Numbered from the stretch's first letter, positions 1 to 6,906 are shown. The stretch is DNA of 12,615 nucleotides from Pseudomonadota bacterium (GCA_021804705.1 JAJZHC010000025.1:1-12615), one strand, 5' to 3'. Translations and numbers: made by a program. The notes: generated by a model from the letters alone, not told the origin.

Positions 1-426
1 CGGCTCGGCAAGAAAACCAATCAGCATTTCGCGGCGCGCCCCCAGGGTGCCAAAGGCGGTGCCCACGTCCATGGCGGCCAGCGAAATGAACACGCGCGCC
101 AGGGCAAACAGGCCCACCAGCGCAATGGCATCTGCGGCGGGCGAGAGCGGCAGATCGGTGGAGAGCGAAGGAATGATGGCGCAAGCCAGCGCCATGCAAC
201 CAAAGACGACATAGGGCGTGATGCGGTAGAGGGACGACGCATGTTCGGCCAGCACCAGGTCCTTGTGGAACAGCTTGTGCAGCTTGCGATAGGGCTGGAA
301 CAGGCTGGGTGCCGATTTGTTCTGCAGCCAGGCGCGCCACTGATTAATCCAGCCACTCAGCAGGGGGGCCAGCAGCAATGCCAGGAAGATTTCCAGCAAT
401 TGCGAAAAATAGCCCATGGCATTCAT
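1..426 (-). CDS. hyfC: HyfC/NuoH-type membrane subunit of a hydrogenase-4-like complex (partial, 3' end outside window)
   Basis: The first 142 codons of a membrane protein are present; the gene runs off the left edge of the window. The N-terminus (MNAMGYFSQLLEIFLALLLA) is a hydrophobic segment. It is followed by a polar loop with the motif LFQPYRKLHKLFHKD near residues 43-57, then two further hydrophobic stretches (about 70-88 and 98-118) and the motif GARREMLIGFLAEP at the cut end. The QPY-x-KL-x-K loop and the REML...EP motif are typical of the NuoH/HycD/HyfC family, which anchors the soluble module of complex I and group 4 hydrogenases in the membrane and forms part of the proton path. I chose the ATG at 426 because it overlaps the hyfB stop codon as ATGA, which implies coupled translation; an in-frame ATG at 417 is also possible. 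Whether the complex is a true hydrogenase cannot be seen, because the large subunit lies outside the window. Confidence 0.82.
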   Translation of the reverse strand, partial: MNAMGYFSQLLEIFLALLLAPLLSGWINQWRAWLQNKSAPSLFQPYRKLHKLFHKDLVLAEHASSLYRITPYVVFGCMALACAIIPSLSTDLPLSPAADAIALVGLFALARVFISLAAMDVGTAFGTLGARREMLIGFLAEP

Positions 427-2417
427 CGTTTCACCACCATCAGCACGGCGATCAGGGTGACGAAGCTGTAGAGCAGGTAAATCGCGATGCGCCCGCGTTG
501 CAGCAGACCAATCAATCGGGCCAGGCGTTCCACCAGGCGTGCCACCGGCAGGTACAGCCAGTGCCAGAGGTGGTCGCCTACGCTGACGCGGTAATGTGGT
601 TGTGCATCAAAGGGCGTGGGCAAGGACCGTTCGATGCGAAAAAAGGGGGAAAAAATTTCCCGGATGGGCTGGCCAAAACCTTCTGCAGTGTCCTGCATGC
701 GCGGGCTCTGCCAGGGATAGCCGCAATCCCAGGGCGGGGCGCGGCGCAGGCGTCCGTGATAAAACACGCGCACCAGCGCGAAGGCCAGGACCAAACTGAT
801 GGCCACACCCAGCAGGAAGAGCGCAGGCCCGTAACTGGCCCGTTCCAGCGACACGGGTATCAACAGCCACTGGCTGCCGGACACGGCTGCACCGAGGCCG
901 GCTCCCACCAGCGGACGGGTGACGGCATCGAGCAGGGTGATGACCGGCACGGGAAACAGGCCCAGGGCCACGCATCCGGTCACCAGCCACAACATGCCCA
1001 GGCGCTCCCAGAAGCCAGCGTCATGGGCTTGGGACAGTTTTTCTTCGCGCGGCTGTCCCAGAAAGATCACGCCGAAAAACTTGACCATGGTATAGCCTGC
1101 CAGGGCCGCCACCAGGGCAATCAATGCGGCCGCCACGGGAACCAGCATGTTGAGGAATGCATTGGGCAGACCCGGGGTGAACAGAAAGCTTTGCAGCAGC
1201 AGCCACTCCGGAACAAAGCCCCCCAGGGGTGGCAGGCCGGCGCTGGTGAGTGCGCCGATGAGCGTCATCCAGGCCACCCAGGGCATGAAGCGGATCAACC
1301 CCCCCAGCTTGCCCAGACTGCGCTCTCGTGTGGCATGCAACACCGAGCCGGTGGCCACGAACAGCAGGCTTTTGAAGAATGCGTGGCTCACCGTGTGATA
1401 AAGCACGGCGGTGAGGGCAAGGGCCGCCATGGGATGCATGCCATAAGCTGCAAACAGGGCCGCGAGACCGATGCCGGCCACCAACAGGCCAATGTTTTCG
1501 ATGGAGGAATAGGCCAGCAGGCGCTTCATGTCCACCTGCACGGCGGCAAACACCACCCCGTAGAGGGCGCTCAATAGGCCCAGACCCAGCAGCAAAACAC
1601 CCCACCACCACAGCGGCGTATGCAGCAGGTCAAAGGTGACCCGCAGCAAACCGTAAATGGCCGTTTTCAACATGATGCCGCTCATCAGGGCGGAAACCGG
1701 CGATGGAGCCGCGGGATGGGCTTCGGGTAGCCACACATGCAGCGGCACAATGCCGGCCTTGGCGCCAAAGCCGAACAGCGCCAGCAGGAAGGCCAGTGAG
1801 GCCCAGAAAGGCGAGAGGTGCTGGGCGCGCATGTTGGCAAAGGTGTAGTCCCCGGTATTGGCTTGCAGCACGCCAAAGCACAACAGGATGCCGATGGCGC
1901 CGATGTGAGCCATGAGGAGGTAGAGGTAGCCAGCACGACGGATTTCAGGCAGGCGGTGGTTGGCAATCACGAGAAAGAAGGAGGCAAGCGCCATGGTTTC
2001 CCACATCACCATGAAGGCATAGGCATCGTCAGCCAGCACCACCAGCACCATGCTGGCGAGGAACACATGGTATTCCAGGCACAGCAGGCCAGGTGGCGTG
2101 CCTTCTCCCTTGCGAAAATAGCCGGCGGCAAAAAATGAGATGCCGGTGGAAGCGGCGCCGATGACCATCAGGAAAAACGCGGCCAGGCTGTCCAGGCGAA
2201 AGTGGAAGGGCAACGACGGCAGGCCGAGGGGCAACACGGCGCTTGTCGGCGCTTCCCGCAGGGCCAGGACTGCGGCAACCAGCAGCAGCAGTCCCACCAG
2301 ACCGCCGGCGGGAAAGAGCAGGCGTGCCACCAGGGTGAGGCGGCGCAAGGCCAGCACACCGGCGCTGCCGATCAGCAGCCAGGCCAGGACGAGCATCAGA
2401 ATCCAGTCCAGAGGCAT
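423..2417 (-). CDS. hyfB: HyfB-like proton-pumping subunit (NuoL/MrpA-type antiporter family)
   Basis: This 664-residue polytopic membrane protein belongs to the antiporter-like subunit family (NuoL/M/N, MrpA, HyfB), which moves protons across the inner membrane, driven by the attached redox module. Residues that line the proton path in the family are present: Glu140 in MWE, Lys220 in FGAKAGIVPLHVWLPEAHP (about 217-235), Lys251, the HTVSHAFFK segment (His341, His345, Lys349) and Lys446 in TMVKFFG. The extended C-terminus, with WDCGYPW at 563-569, a QPIREIF segment at about 583-589 and a last hydrophobic segment at about 644-661, favours HyfB/HycC over NuoL. It is the first gene of its operon and overlaps the next gene by four bases. 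No hyfA-type ferredoxin gene precedes it. The start ATG at 2417 has only weak purine-rich sequence ahead (AGAAAGA very close, AAGGA further up). The family assignment is firm; the partner enzyme (hydrogenase, formate hydrogenlyase or a related non-hydrogenase complex) is unknown. Confidence 0.88.
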   Translation of the reverse strand: MPLDWILMLVLAWLLIGSAGVLALRRLTLVARLLFPAGGLVGLLLLVAAVLALREAPTSAVLPLGLPSLPFHFRLDSLAAFFLMVIGAASTGISFFAAGYFRKGEGTPPGLLCLEYHVFLASMVLVVLADDAYAFMVMWETMALASFFLVIANHRLPEIRRAGYLYLLMAHIGAIGILLCFGVLQANTGDYTFANMRAQHLSPFWASLAFLLALFGFGAKAGIVPLHVWLPEAHPAAPSPVSALMSGIMLKTAIYGLLRVTFDLLHTPLWWWGVLLLGLGLLSALYGVVFAAVQVDMKRLLAYSSIENIGLLVAGIGLAALFAAYGMHPMAALALTAVLYHTVSHAFFKSLLFVATGSVLHATRERSLGKLGGLIRFMPWVAWMTLIGALTSAGLPPLGGFVPEWLLLQSFLFTPGLPNAFLNMLVPVAAALIALVAALAGYTMVKFFGVIFLGQPREEKLSQAHDAGFWERLGMLWLVTGCVALGLFPVPVITLLDAVTRPLVGAGLGAAVSGSQWLLIPVSLERASYGPALFLLGVAISLVLAFALVRVFYHGRLRRAPPWDCGYPWQSPRMQDTAEGFGQPIREIFSPFFRIERSLPTPFDAQPHYRVSVGDHLWHWLYLPVARLVERLARLIGLLQRGRIAIYLLYSFVTLIAVLMVVKR

Positions 2418-2456
2418 TGTCTTTCTGACGATCCTTCTGATAAGGTTGCTATAAGC

Positions 2457-2467
2457 TGTAAATTACA
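2457..2467. promoter_or_regulatory. Perfect 11-bp palindrome, candidate operator
   Basis: TGTAAATTACA is a perfect inverted repeat (TGTAA-A-TTACA) directly abutting the -35 element of the plus-strand promoter, in the divergent region between hyfB and the small ribbon-helix-helix gene. Its right half, AATTACA, recurs at 2488-2494, overlapping the -10 element. Repeated half-sites around a promoter are what ribbon-helix-helix repressors commonly bind, so this could be an autoregulatory operator or a control site for hyfB. The repeats are seen; the function is inferred. Confidence 0.35.
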
Positions 2468-2496
2468 TTGGACACTGGTTAGATTGCAATTACAAT
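2468..2496 (+). promoter_or_regulatory. Sigma-70 promoter of the small ribbon-helix-helix gene
   Basis: TTGGAC (2468-2473) and TACAAT (2491-2496) are separated by exactly 17 bases and each matches the sigma-70 consensus at five of six positions or nearly so. Transcription would begin near 2503, giving a leader of about 18 bases before the ATG at 2521. This placement argues against an in-frame TTG at 2497 as the start codon. No clear Shine-Dalgarno sequence is visible in the short leader. Confidence 0.6.
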
Positions 2497-2503
2497 TTGA
2501 TTA

Positions 2504-2514
2504 ACATAAAATGT
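2504..2514. promoter_or_regulatory. Inverted repeat at the predicted transcription start, candidate operator
   Basis: ACATAAAATGT (ACAT-AAA-ATGT) is an 11-base inverted repeat sitting on the predicted start point of the small regulator gene. It overlaps a sequence (TTGATTAACATAAA, 2497-2510) that matches the FNR consensus TTGAT-N4-ATCAA except for one base. Either reading would make it a control site in the divergent region. Both are weak in AT-rich DNA. Confidence 0.25.
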
Positions 2515-2520
2515 GCAAAC

Positions 2521-2724
2521 ATGGAAAATCGCACGGCACGATTGACGCTGCTCATCGATCCCCGCAAAAAACAGATCTTTGAGGAGATCTGTGCCAGCCA
2601 GGATCTCACCTCTTCCCAGGTGGTGCGACGTTTGATACGCCAGTATATTCTGGACCATGCAGGGGACCGTGAACTTCCAGACTGGCTGCGCGCACGCGCA
2701 GCCAGTGAGCGGGAAGGCGGGTAA
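2521..2724 (+). CDS. Small ribbon-helix-helix (CopG/Arc-like) DNA-binding protein
   Basis: This 67-residue protein has the layout of a ribbon-helix-helix regulator. A short beta strand (ARLTLLIDP, about residues 6-14) is followed by a first helix (KKQIFEEICASQD), a turn at LTSS, and a second helix (SQVVRRLIRQYILDHAG, about 31-47). Such proteins dimerise through the strand, which inserts into the DNA major groove. The last 20 residues are a charged tail that looks unstructured. It is transcribed divergently from hyfB and convergently with nrdB (8 bases between stop codons), so it stands alone. No toxin gene follows, so it is probably not half of a toxin-antitoxin pair. It may regulate itself, the hyf-like operon, or targets elsewhere; the sequence does not decide. 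The ATG at 2521 was preferred to a TTG at 2497, which would lie upstream of the predicted transcription start. Confidence 0.72.
   Translation: MENRTARLTLLIDPRKKQIFEEICASQDLTSSQVVRRLIRQYILDHAGDRELPDWLRARAASEREGG
2681..2706. terminator. Perfect 12-bp inverted repeat; possible 3'-end hairpin of nrdAB
   Basis: The arms ACTGGCTGCGCG (2681-2692) and CGCGCAGCCAGT (2695-2706) are exact reverse complements separated by two bases. On the minus strand the hairpin starts 27 bases after the nrdB stop codon, a natural place for a transcript end or a stabilising 3' structure. On the plus strand it lies inside the C-terminal tail of the small regulator gene. Neither strand has a run of T after the stem, so it does not look like a classic intrinsic terminator. 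The structure is certain; its role is inferred. Confidence 0.45.
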
Positions 2725-2732
2725 AGCCGGAA

Positions 2733-3758
2733 TCAATCCCAGGCGAGCGCGCCGCCGGTCTGGTATTCGGTGACGCGGGTCTCAAAGAAGTTTTTCTCTT
2801 TCCTCAAGTTGGCCTGTTCGTCCAGCCACGTCAGCGAGCTTTCAGCGCCAGGAAACGGTTCGGCCAATCCCAGCTGGCGCGCCCTTCTGTTGGCAATAAA
2901 GCGAAACTGGGCGATGTGTACTTCGGCGTTGTATCCCAGAATGGGCTCGCGCAATACATAGCGCGCATAGGCATTTTCGGCTGCCTCGGCTTCTTCCCAC
3001 AGGCGCGCAACGGCAGCGGGATCAAGCTGCAACTGCTCTTCCTGAAGCAGGGTGCGCACCACGCGGATGCCGAACGCACAGTGCAGCACCTCGTCGCGCA
3101 TGATGTATTGCAATTGCTCGGCCGTGCCCTTCATCAGGCCACGACGCTGCAGGGCAAAGATGGGTGAGAAGCCGTTGTAGAACCAGCACCCTTCAAATAT
3201 CCCGGCAAAGAACAGGTAGGACAAGGCAAATTCATGCAGGTTGTCGCGTTGGGTCAGGTCGAAGTCTGCGCGCATGACGCGTTCCAGGCGCCGGTTGGCA
3301 AGCGCGATCTTGCCGTGGATTTCCGGAATGACCCGATAGCGGTTGTAGATTTCCTGCTGGTCCAGTCCCAGGGTTTCGATGCAGTGCTGGTAAGTCCAGG
3401 TATGCAAAGCCTCCTCGTAGACTTGCCGGGCCTGGTAGATCTGCAGTTCGGGTGCGGTCATCTTTTCCATTACGGCGAGGCCGATGTTGCGCATCGCCAG
3501 GATGTCCGAGGTGGTGAGGTATGCCAGCACGTTTTCAAAGACGTGACGCTCAGCGGGCGTCAGCTTGTGGTGGTAATCGTGCACGTCCTGGGCCATGGAG
3601 ATTTCCAGCGGGGTCCAGTGGTTGCGATTGGCGTTCAGAAAAAATTCCCATGCCCAGGGGTACTTGAACGGGGCCAACTGGTTGATGTCGGTCTTGGCAT
3701 TGACGATGCGTTTGTCGGCTGCGTTGATGGGCGCGAGTGATCGTGTGATGGCGTTCAT
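2733..3758 (-). CDS. nrdB: Class Ia ribonucleoside-diphosphate reductase, beta (radical) subunit
   Basis: NrdB holds the diiron-tyrosyl radical cofactor that starts ribonucleotide reduction in the NrdA subunit, supplying dNTPs for DNA synthesis. With the chosen start the protein has 341 residues, slightly shorter than E. coli NrdB (376). The carboxylate/histidine ligand set can be placed: Asp85 (TTSD), Glu116 and His119 (EALH), Glu189 (GIFEG), Glu223 and His226 (DEVLH). Tyr123 lies seven residues after Glu116, the same spacing as the radical Tyr122 in E. coli, so this is a tyrosyl-radical (class Ia-type) protein. I chose the ATG at 3758 because it overlaps the nrdA stop as ATGA; an in-frame ATG at 3773 is less likely, as it lies within the last codons of nrdA. 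There is no strong ribosome binding site, consistent with coupling to nrdA. It shares the B12-riboswitch leader through the nrdA transcript. Confidence 0.95.
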   Translation of the reverse strand: MNAITRSLAPINAADKRIVNAKTDINQLAPFKYPWAWEFFLNANRNHWTPLEISMAQDVHDYHHKLTPAERHVFENVLAYLTTSDILAMRNIGLAVMEKMTAPELQIYQARQVYEEALHTWTYQHCIETLGLDQQEIYNRYRVIPEIHGKIALANRRLERVMRADFDLTQRDNLHEFALSYLFFAGIFEGCWFYNGFSPIFALQRRGLMKGTAEQLQYIMRDEVLHCAFGIRVVRTLLQEEQLQLDPAAVARLWEEAEAAENAYARYVLREPILGYNAEVHIAQFRFIANRRARQLGLAEPFPGAESSLTWLDEQANLRKEKNFFETRVTEYQTGGALAWD

Positions 3759-6547
3759 TGGCAGGACTCGCATTCGGGGTCAAGGATCGAACAGACGCGG
3801 GGTGCCGTCGTTTCAAGAAGCAAGGCGGCTTCTGCGGTACCGGACGTACTGGTTTTTTCCATGGCGGTGGCCCCCAGCGTGCGCAGGTAGTAGGTGGTTT
3901 TGAGGCCGCGCCTCCAGGCCAGGCGATAGAGTTCATCCAGCTGCTTGCCTGAGGCGCCGGCGACATAGAGATTGAGGGACTGGGCCTGGTCAATCCATTT
4001 TTGCCGTCTTGCTGCGGCTTCGACCAGCCACACCGGGTCAATTTCAAAAGCCGTGGCATAGCGGGCCTTGAGTTCGGCCGGAATTCGGTCGATGGGGCCC
4101 AGGACGCCGTCGAAATATTTGAGATCAGAGATCATGACGGCATCCCACAGGCCCAGCGCTTTCAGATCGCGCACCAGGGCTTCGTTGACCACGGTGAATT
4201 CGCCGGACAGGTTGGATTTGACGTACAGGTTCTGGTATTCGGGTTCGATCGAGGCCGACACGCCGACGATATTGGATATGGTGGCTGTGGGGGCGATGGC
4301 CACGCAGTTGGAATTGCGCATGCCATAGCGGGCAATGCGGGCCTTGAGTGCTGCCCAGTCCAGCCTGGCCTGGCGGTCTACTTCCACGAACCCGCCGCGC
4401 GCCGCTTCAAGCAGCTTCAGGGAGTCCAGGGGCAGGATGCCCTGGTCCCACAGGCTGCCGCCAAAGCTGGAGTACCGGCCACGCTCCTCGGCAAGTTCGG
4501 TAGAAGCCCAGTACGCCTCGTAGCATACGGATTCCATGGAGCGGTCGGCAAAGTCCAGGGTCTCTTGCGAACCATAGGCCAGCCCCATGTGTTGCAGGCA
4601 GTTGGAAAACCCCATGATGCCAAGGCCGACCGGACGGTGTCGCACGTTTGCATTGCGCGCCTTCAATGTGGGGTAAAAATTGAGATCCACCACGTTGTCC
4701 AGCAGGCGCATGGCACTGCGCACCGTGCGTTGCAATTTGTCCTGGTCCAGAACCCACTGTCCGTCTCGCTGCACCAGATGTGCCAGCAGGTTGACCGAGC
4801 CCAGGTTGCACACGGCCGTTTCGGAGGCGGAGGTATTGAGGGTAATCTCCGTGCAGAGATTGGAACTATGGATGACCCCCGCATGCTGTTGTGGCGAACG
4901 TAGGTTGCAGGCGTCCTTGAAGGTGATCCAGGGGTGCCCGGTTTCAAACAGCATGGTGATCATCTTGCGCCACAGTTGCACGGCAGGGACGCGCTTGAAT
5001 AGACTGATCTCGCCACGTGCAGCCCGCGCTTCATGCGCAACATAAGCCGTCTCGAACGCCTTGCCAAAACAATCGTGCAAGTCCGGCGTGTCCACCGGAG
5101 AAAACAGGGTCCAATCGCTGTTTTGCATCACGCGCTGCATGAACAGATCCGGAATCCAGTGTGCCGTATTCATGTCGTGGGTGCGGCGCCGGTCATCCCC
5201 CGTGTTTTTGCGCAAATCCAGAAAATCCTCGATGTCCAGGTGCCAGGTTTCCAGATAGGCACACACGGCCCCTTTGCGTTTGCCCCCCTGATTGACGGCC
5301 AGCGCGGTGTCGTTGACCACTTTGAGGAAGGGAATCACGCCCTGGCTTTTGCCGTTGGTGCCCTTGATACGGCTGCCCAGGGAGCGCACTGGCGTCCAGT
5401 CGTTGCCCAGCCCCCCCGCATATTTCTGCAACAGGGCGTTTTCTTTGATGCTCTGGTATATCCCGTCCAGGTCGTCCGAGACGGTGGTGAGATAACACGA
5501 CGACAGTTGGGGATGCAGCGTGCCGCTGTTGAAAAGGGTGGGCGTGGAGCTCATGAAGTCAAAGCGCGACAGCAGGTGGTAGAACTCGATGGCGCGCTGC
5601 TCTCGCTGGACTTCGTTCAATGCCAGTCCCATGGCCACGCGCATGAAGAAGGTCTGGGGCAATTCGATGCGTCGCTCATCACGATGAAGAAAATAGCGGT
5701 CGAACAGGGTTTGCAGCCCCAGATAATCAAACTGGAAATCGCGTTCCGCCACCAGTGCCTGGCCCAAAACCTCCAGATCGTATTCCTGTAGTCGCGGGTC
5801 CAGCAATTCGGCTGCGACGCCCTCTCGAACCAGTTGCCTCAGGGCCTCGGGGTAAGCTGCGGCCATGGCCTGCTGGTCCACTTCCCGGCCCAATACGTCT
5901 GCGCGGACGATGCGCAGTAACAACCGTGCCGCCACTTTGCTGTAGTCGGGTTCCTGCTCGATCAGGGTGCGCGCCGCGAGAACCAGGGCGTGACGCACCG
6001 CGTCCATGGGAACGCCGTCGTAGAGATTCTCCAGGGTCAGCTTGAGCACGGCCTCCGGGTCTACGTCCGTGAGCCCCGCGCAGGCCTCCTGGCATGCGTC
6101 CAGCAGTGCCCGTTGGTCCAGCAGTTGGCGACGGTCTCCGTCCTGTACCTGTAGCGGGGCCCCCTGCACGGGGGCTATGAGAGCGGCTTCAGCAGCGCGG
6201 GCTTCGGCGCGTTTTTCGCGATACAGCACATAGGCCCGGGCCACATCATGTGCGCCCGAGCGCATCAGGGCCAGTTCCACCTGATCCTGGATGTCCTCGA
6301 TATGCACGATTCCGCCCGCGGGCAGGCGGCGCGTCAGGGCATTCACCACTGTATCGGTGAGGCGCCCCACCTGATCACGGGTTTTGGCCGAGGCCATGGC
6401 CTGTTGCCCTTCCACTGCAAGAAATGCCTTGGTCAGGGCGGTGGCAATTTTATCCGCATGGAAAGAGACGATGGCGCCATTGCGGCGAATGACTTCCAGA
6501 CCGGCGTCCTGGAGGTTGGGGGCGATGGCAAGTTGCGCTGATGACAT
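3755..6547 (-). CDS. nrdA: Class Ia ribonucleoside-diphosphate reductase, alpha (catalytic) subunit
   Basis: NrdA reduces NDPs to dNDPs in the cytoplasm. Its 930 residues exceed E. coli NrdA (761) because of a longer N-terminus. An ATP-cone (about 18-115, starting EVIRRNGAIVSF) is followed by a second cone-like segment (about 135-222, with LENLYDGV and AARLLLRIVRADVLG), which aligns by eye with the ATP-cone of E. coli NrdA; P. aeruginosa NrdA is known to have two cones. Catalytic residues are present: Cys351 (SSCYL) and Cys580 (AVCNLGS) as the redox pair, Asn563, Cys565 and Glu567 in SNLCTE, Tyr886-Tyr887 for radical transfer, and C-terminal Cys926 and Cys929 (CESCQ) for re-reduction by thioredoxin or glutaredoxin. 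The ATG at 6547 has AGGAG ten bases upstream. That site is in a hairpin downstream of a cobalamin riboswitch, so expression should fall when B12 is plentiful. nrdB overlaps its stop. Confidence 0.97.
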   Translation of the reverse strand: MSSAQLAIAPNLQDAGLEVIRRNGAIVSFHADKIATALTKAFLAVEGQQAMASAKTRDQVGRLTDTVVNALTRRLPAGGIVHIEDIQDQVELALMRSGAHDVARAYVLYREKRAEARAAEAALIAPVQGAPLQVQDGDRRQLLDQRALLDACQEACAGLTDVDPEAVLKLTLENLYDGVPMDAVRHALVLAARTLIEQEPDYSKVAARLLLRIVRADVLGREVDQQAMAAAYPEALRQLVREGVAAELLDPRLQEYDLEVLGQALVAERDFQFDYLGLQTLFDRYFLHRDERRIELPQTFFMRVAMGLALNEVQREQRAIEFYHLLSRFDFMSSTPTLFNSGTLHPQLSSCYLTTVSDDLDGIYQSIKENALLQKYAGGLGNDWTPVRSLGSRIKGTNGKSQGVIPFLKVVNDTALAVNQGGKRKGAVCAYLETWHLDIEDFLDLRKNTGDDRRRTHDMNTAHWIPDLFMQRVMQNSDWTLFSPVDTPDLHDCFGKAFETAYVAHEARAARGEISLFKRVPAVQLWRKMITMLFETGHPWITFKDACNLRSPQQHAGVIHSSNLCTEITLNTSASETAVCNLGSVNLLAHLVQRDGQWVLDQDKLQRTVRSAMRLLDNVVDLNFYPTLKARNANVRHRPVGLGIMGFSNCLQHMGLAYGSQETLDFADRSMESVCYEAYWASTELAEERGRYSSFGGSLWDQGILPLDSLKLLEAARGGFVEVDRQARLDWAALKARIARYGMRNSNCVAIAPTATISNIVGVSASIEPEYQNLYVKSNLSGEFTVVNEALVRDLKALGLWDAVMISDLKYFDGVLGPIDRIPAELKARYATAFEIDPVWLVEAAARRQKWIDQAQSLNLYVAGASGKQLDELYRLAWRRGLKTTYYLRTLGATAMEKTSTSGTAEAALLLETTAPRVCSILDPECESCQ

Positions 6548-6553
6548 GAGCGG

Positions 6554-6586
6554 GGTTCTCCTGGAAGGTTGTGGTGCGGGAGAACC
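6554..6586 (-). promoter_or_regulatory. Hairpin sequestering the nrdA ribosome binding site
   Basis: On the minus strand GGTTCTCC (6586-6579) and GGAGAACC (6561-6554) form an exact 8-bp stem with a 17-base loop. The second arm contains most of the AGGAG ribosome binding site of nrdA (6562-6558). This is the arrangement expected for the output end of a riboswitch that controls translation. No T-run that would indicate transcription termination follows. Pairing is seen directly; coupling to ligand binding is inferred. Confidence 0.6.
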
Positions 6587-6600
6587 GGAAGATGGATGGT

Positions 6601-6660
6601 GGGCGCTCCGGGGAATTCGGACGCACCACTGTCGTCATCGTCCCCGGAGACACCCCGCCC
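6601..6660 (-). promoter_or_regulatory. Stable stem-loop between riboswitch and nrdA ribosome binding site
   Basis: The segments 6606-6614 and 6641-6649 are exact 9-base complements (CTCCGGGGA with TCCCCGGAG). The stem extends through a 6-base bulge by five more pairs between 6601-6605 and 6656-6660. It lies about 25 bases after the riboswitch and about 14 bases before the RBS hairpin, so it may form part of the expression platform or act as a spacer. No U-tract follows it in the transcript, so it is not a standard terminator. Confidence 0.4.
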
Positions 6661-6677
6661 CATTCAGACAAAGATCA

Positions 6678-6835
6678 ATCGAGGGCAGGTCTCCTGGCTT
6701 TCGGGTCATCGTCTTCTGCCGGCCTTCCCGGAATCATCCAGTGGCATGAGGAAGCAGAAGTCTCGCCGATCACAGTTGCGGGGGCAGCTCCGGATTTTCC
6801 GGATTCCCTTTTAATCCCCAAATGGGGAACCATCT
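6678..6835 (-). ncRNA. Cobalamin (B12) riboswitch in the nrdAB leader
   Basis: This is a near-textbook cobalamin riboswitch on the minus strand, upstream of nrdA. In order it shows AGGGAATCCGG (about 6809-6799), the core GCTGCCCCCGCAACTGTGA (about 6788-6770), GCCACTGG (6745-6738), GGGAAGGC (6729-6722) and the B12 box AAGCCAGGAGACCTGCC (6700-6684). Family knowledge: such RNAs bind adenosylcobalamin or related corrinoids and usually repress the downstream gene. Here the target is the B12-independent ribonucleotide reductase, a logic described for Streptomyces nrdABS. The outer ends are approximate, since I could not place the P1 helix with certainty. Confidence 0.95.
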
Positions 6836-6841
6836 GGACAC

Positions 6842-6871
6842 AATGTAGCAGTTGCCTAATTTCGGTGTCAA
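6842..6871 (-). promoter_or_regulatory. Sigma-70 promoter of the riboswitch-nrdAB transcript
   Basis: On the minus strand a perfect TTGACA (6871-6866) is followed after 18 bases by TACATT (6847-6842). Transcription would start near 6835, immediately ahead of the first conserved riboswitch element. The promoter lies just after the metE stop codon (35 bases to the -35 box), so nrdAB has its own transcript and need not rely on read-through from metE. Confidence 0.7.
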
Positions 6872-6906
6872 TGGATTTTGCGGCACCTATAGTAAATCTA
6901 TTGATG

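Noticed and set aside
378..1577. Long plus-strand open frame of about 400 codons opposite hyfB
   Set aside because: It is antisense to a clear HyfB gene. Its translation is rich in Gln, His and Gly with no family motifs, as expected from the complementary strand of a GC-rich membrane-protein gene.
2497..2520. TTG start at 2497 for the small regulator
   Set aside because: It would lie upstream of the transcription start predicted from the 2468-2496 promoter, and the extra residues add nothing to the ribbon-helix-helix fold.
2521..2724. Ribbon-helix-helix protein as an antitoxin
   Set aside because: There is no adjacent toxin gene; the next gene is nrdB on the opposite strand.
4001..4903. Plus-strand open frames of 250-300 codons opposite nrdA (also 5033-5791)
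   Set aside because: They are mirror frames of a complete and conserved nrdA; no ribosome binding site or family motif was seen.
6601..6660. Intrinsic terminator of the riboswitch
   Set aside because: The stem is strong, but no run of U follows it in the nrdA-sense transcript.
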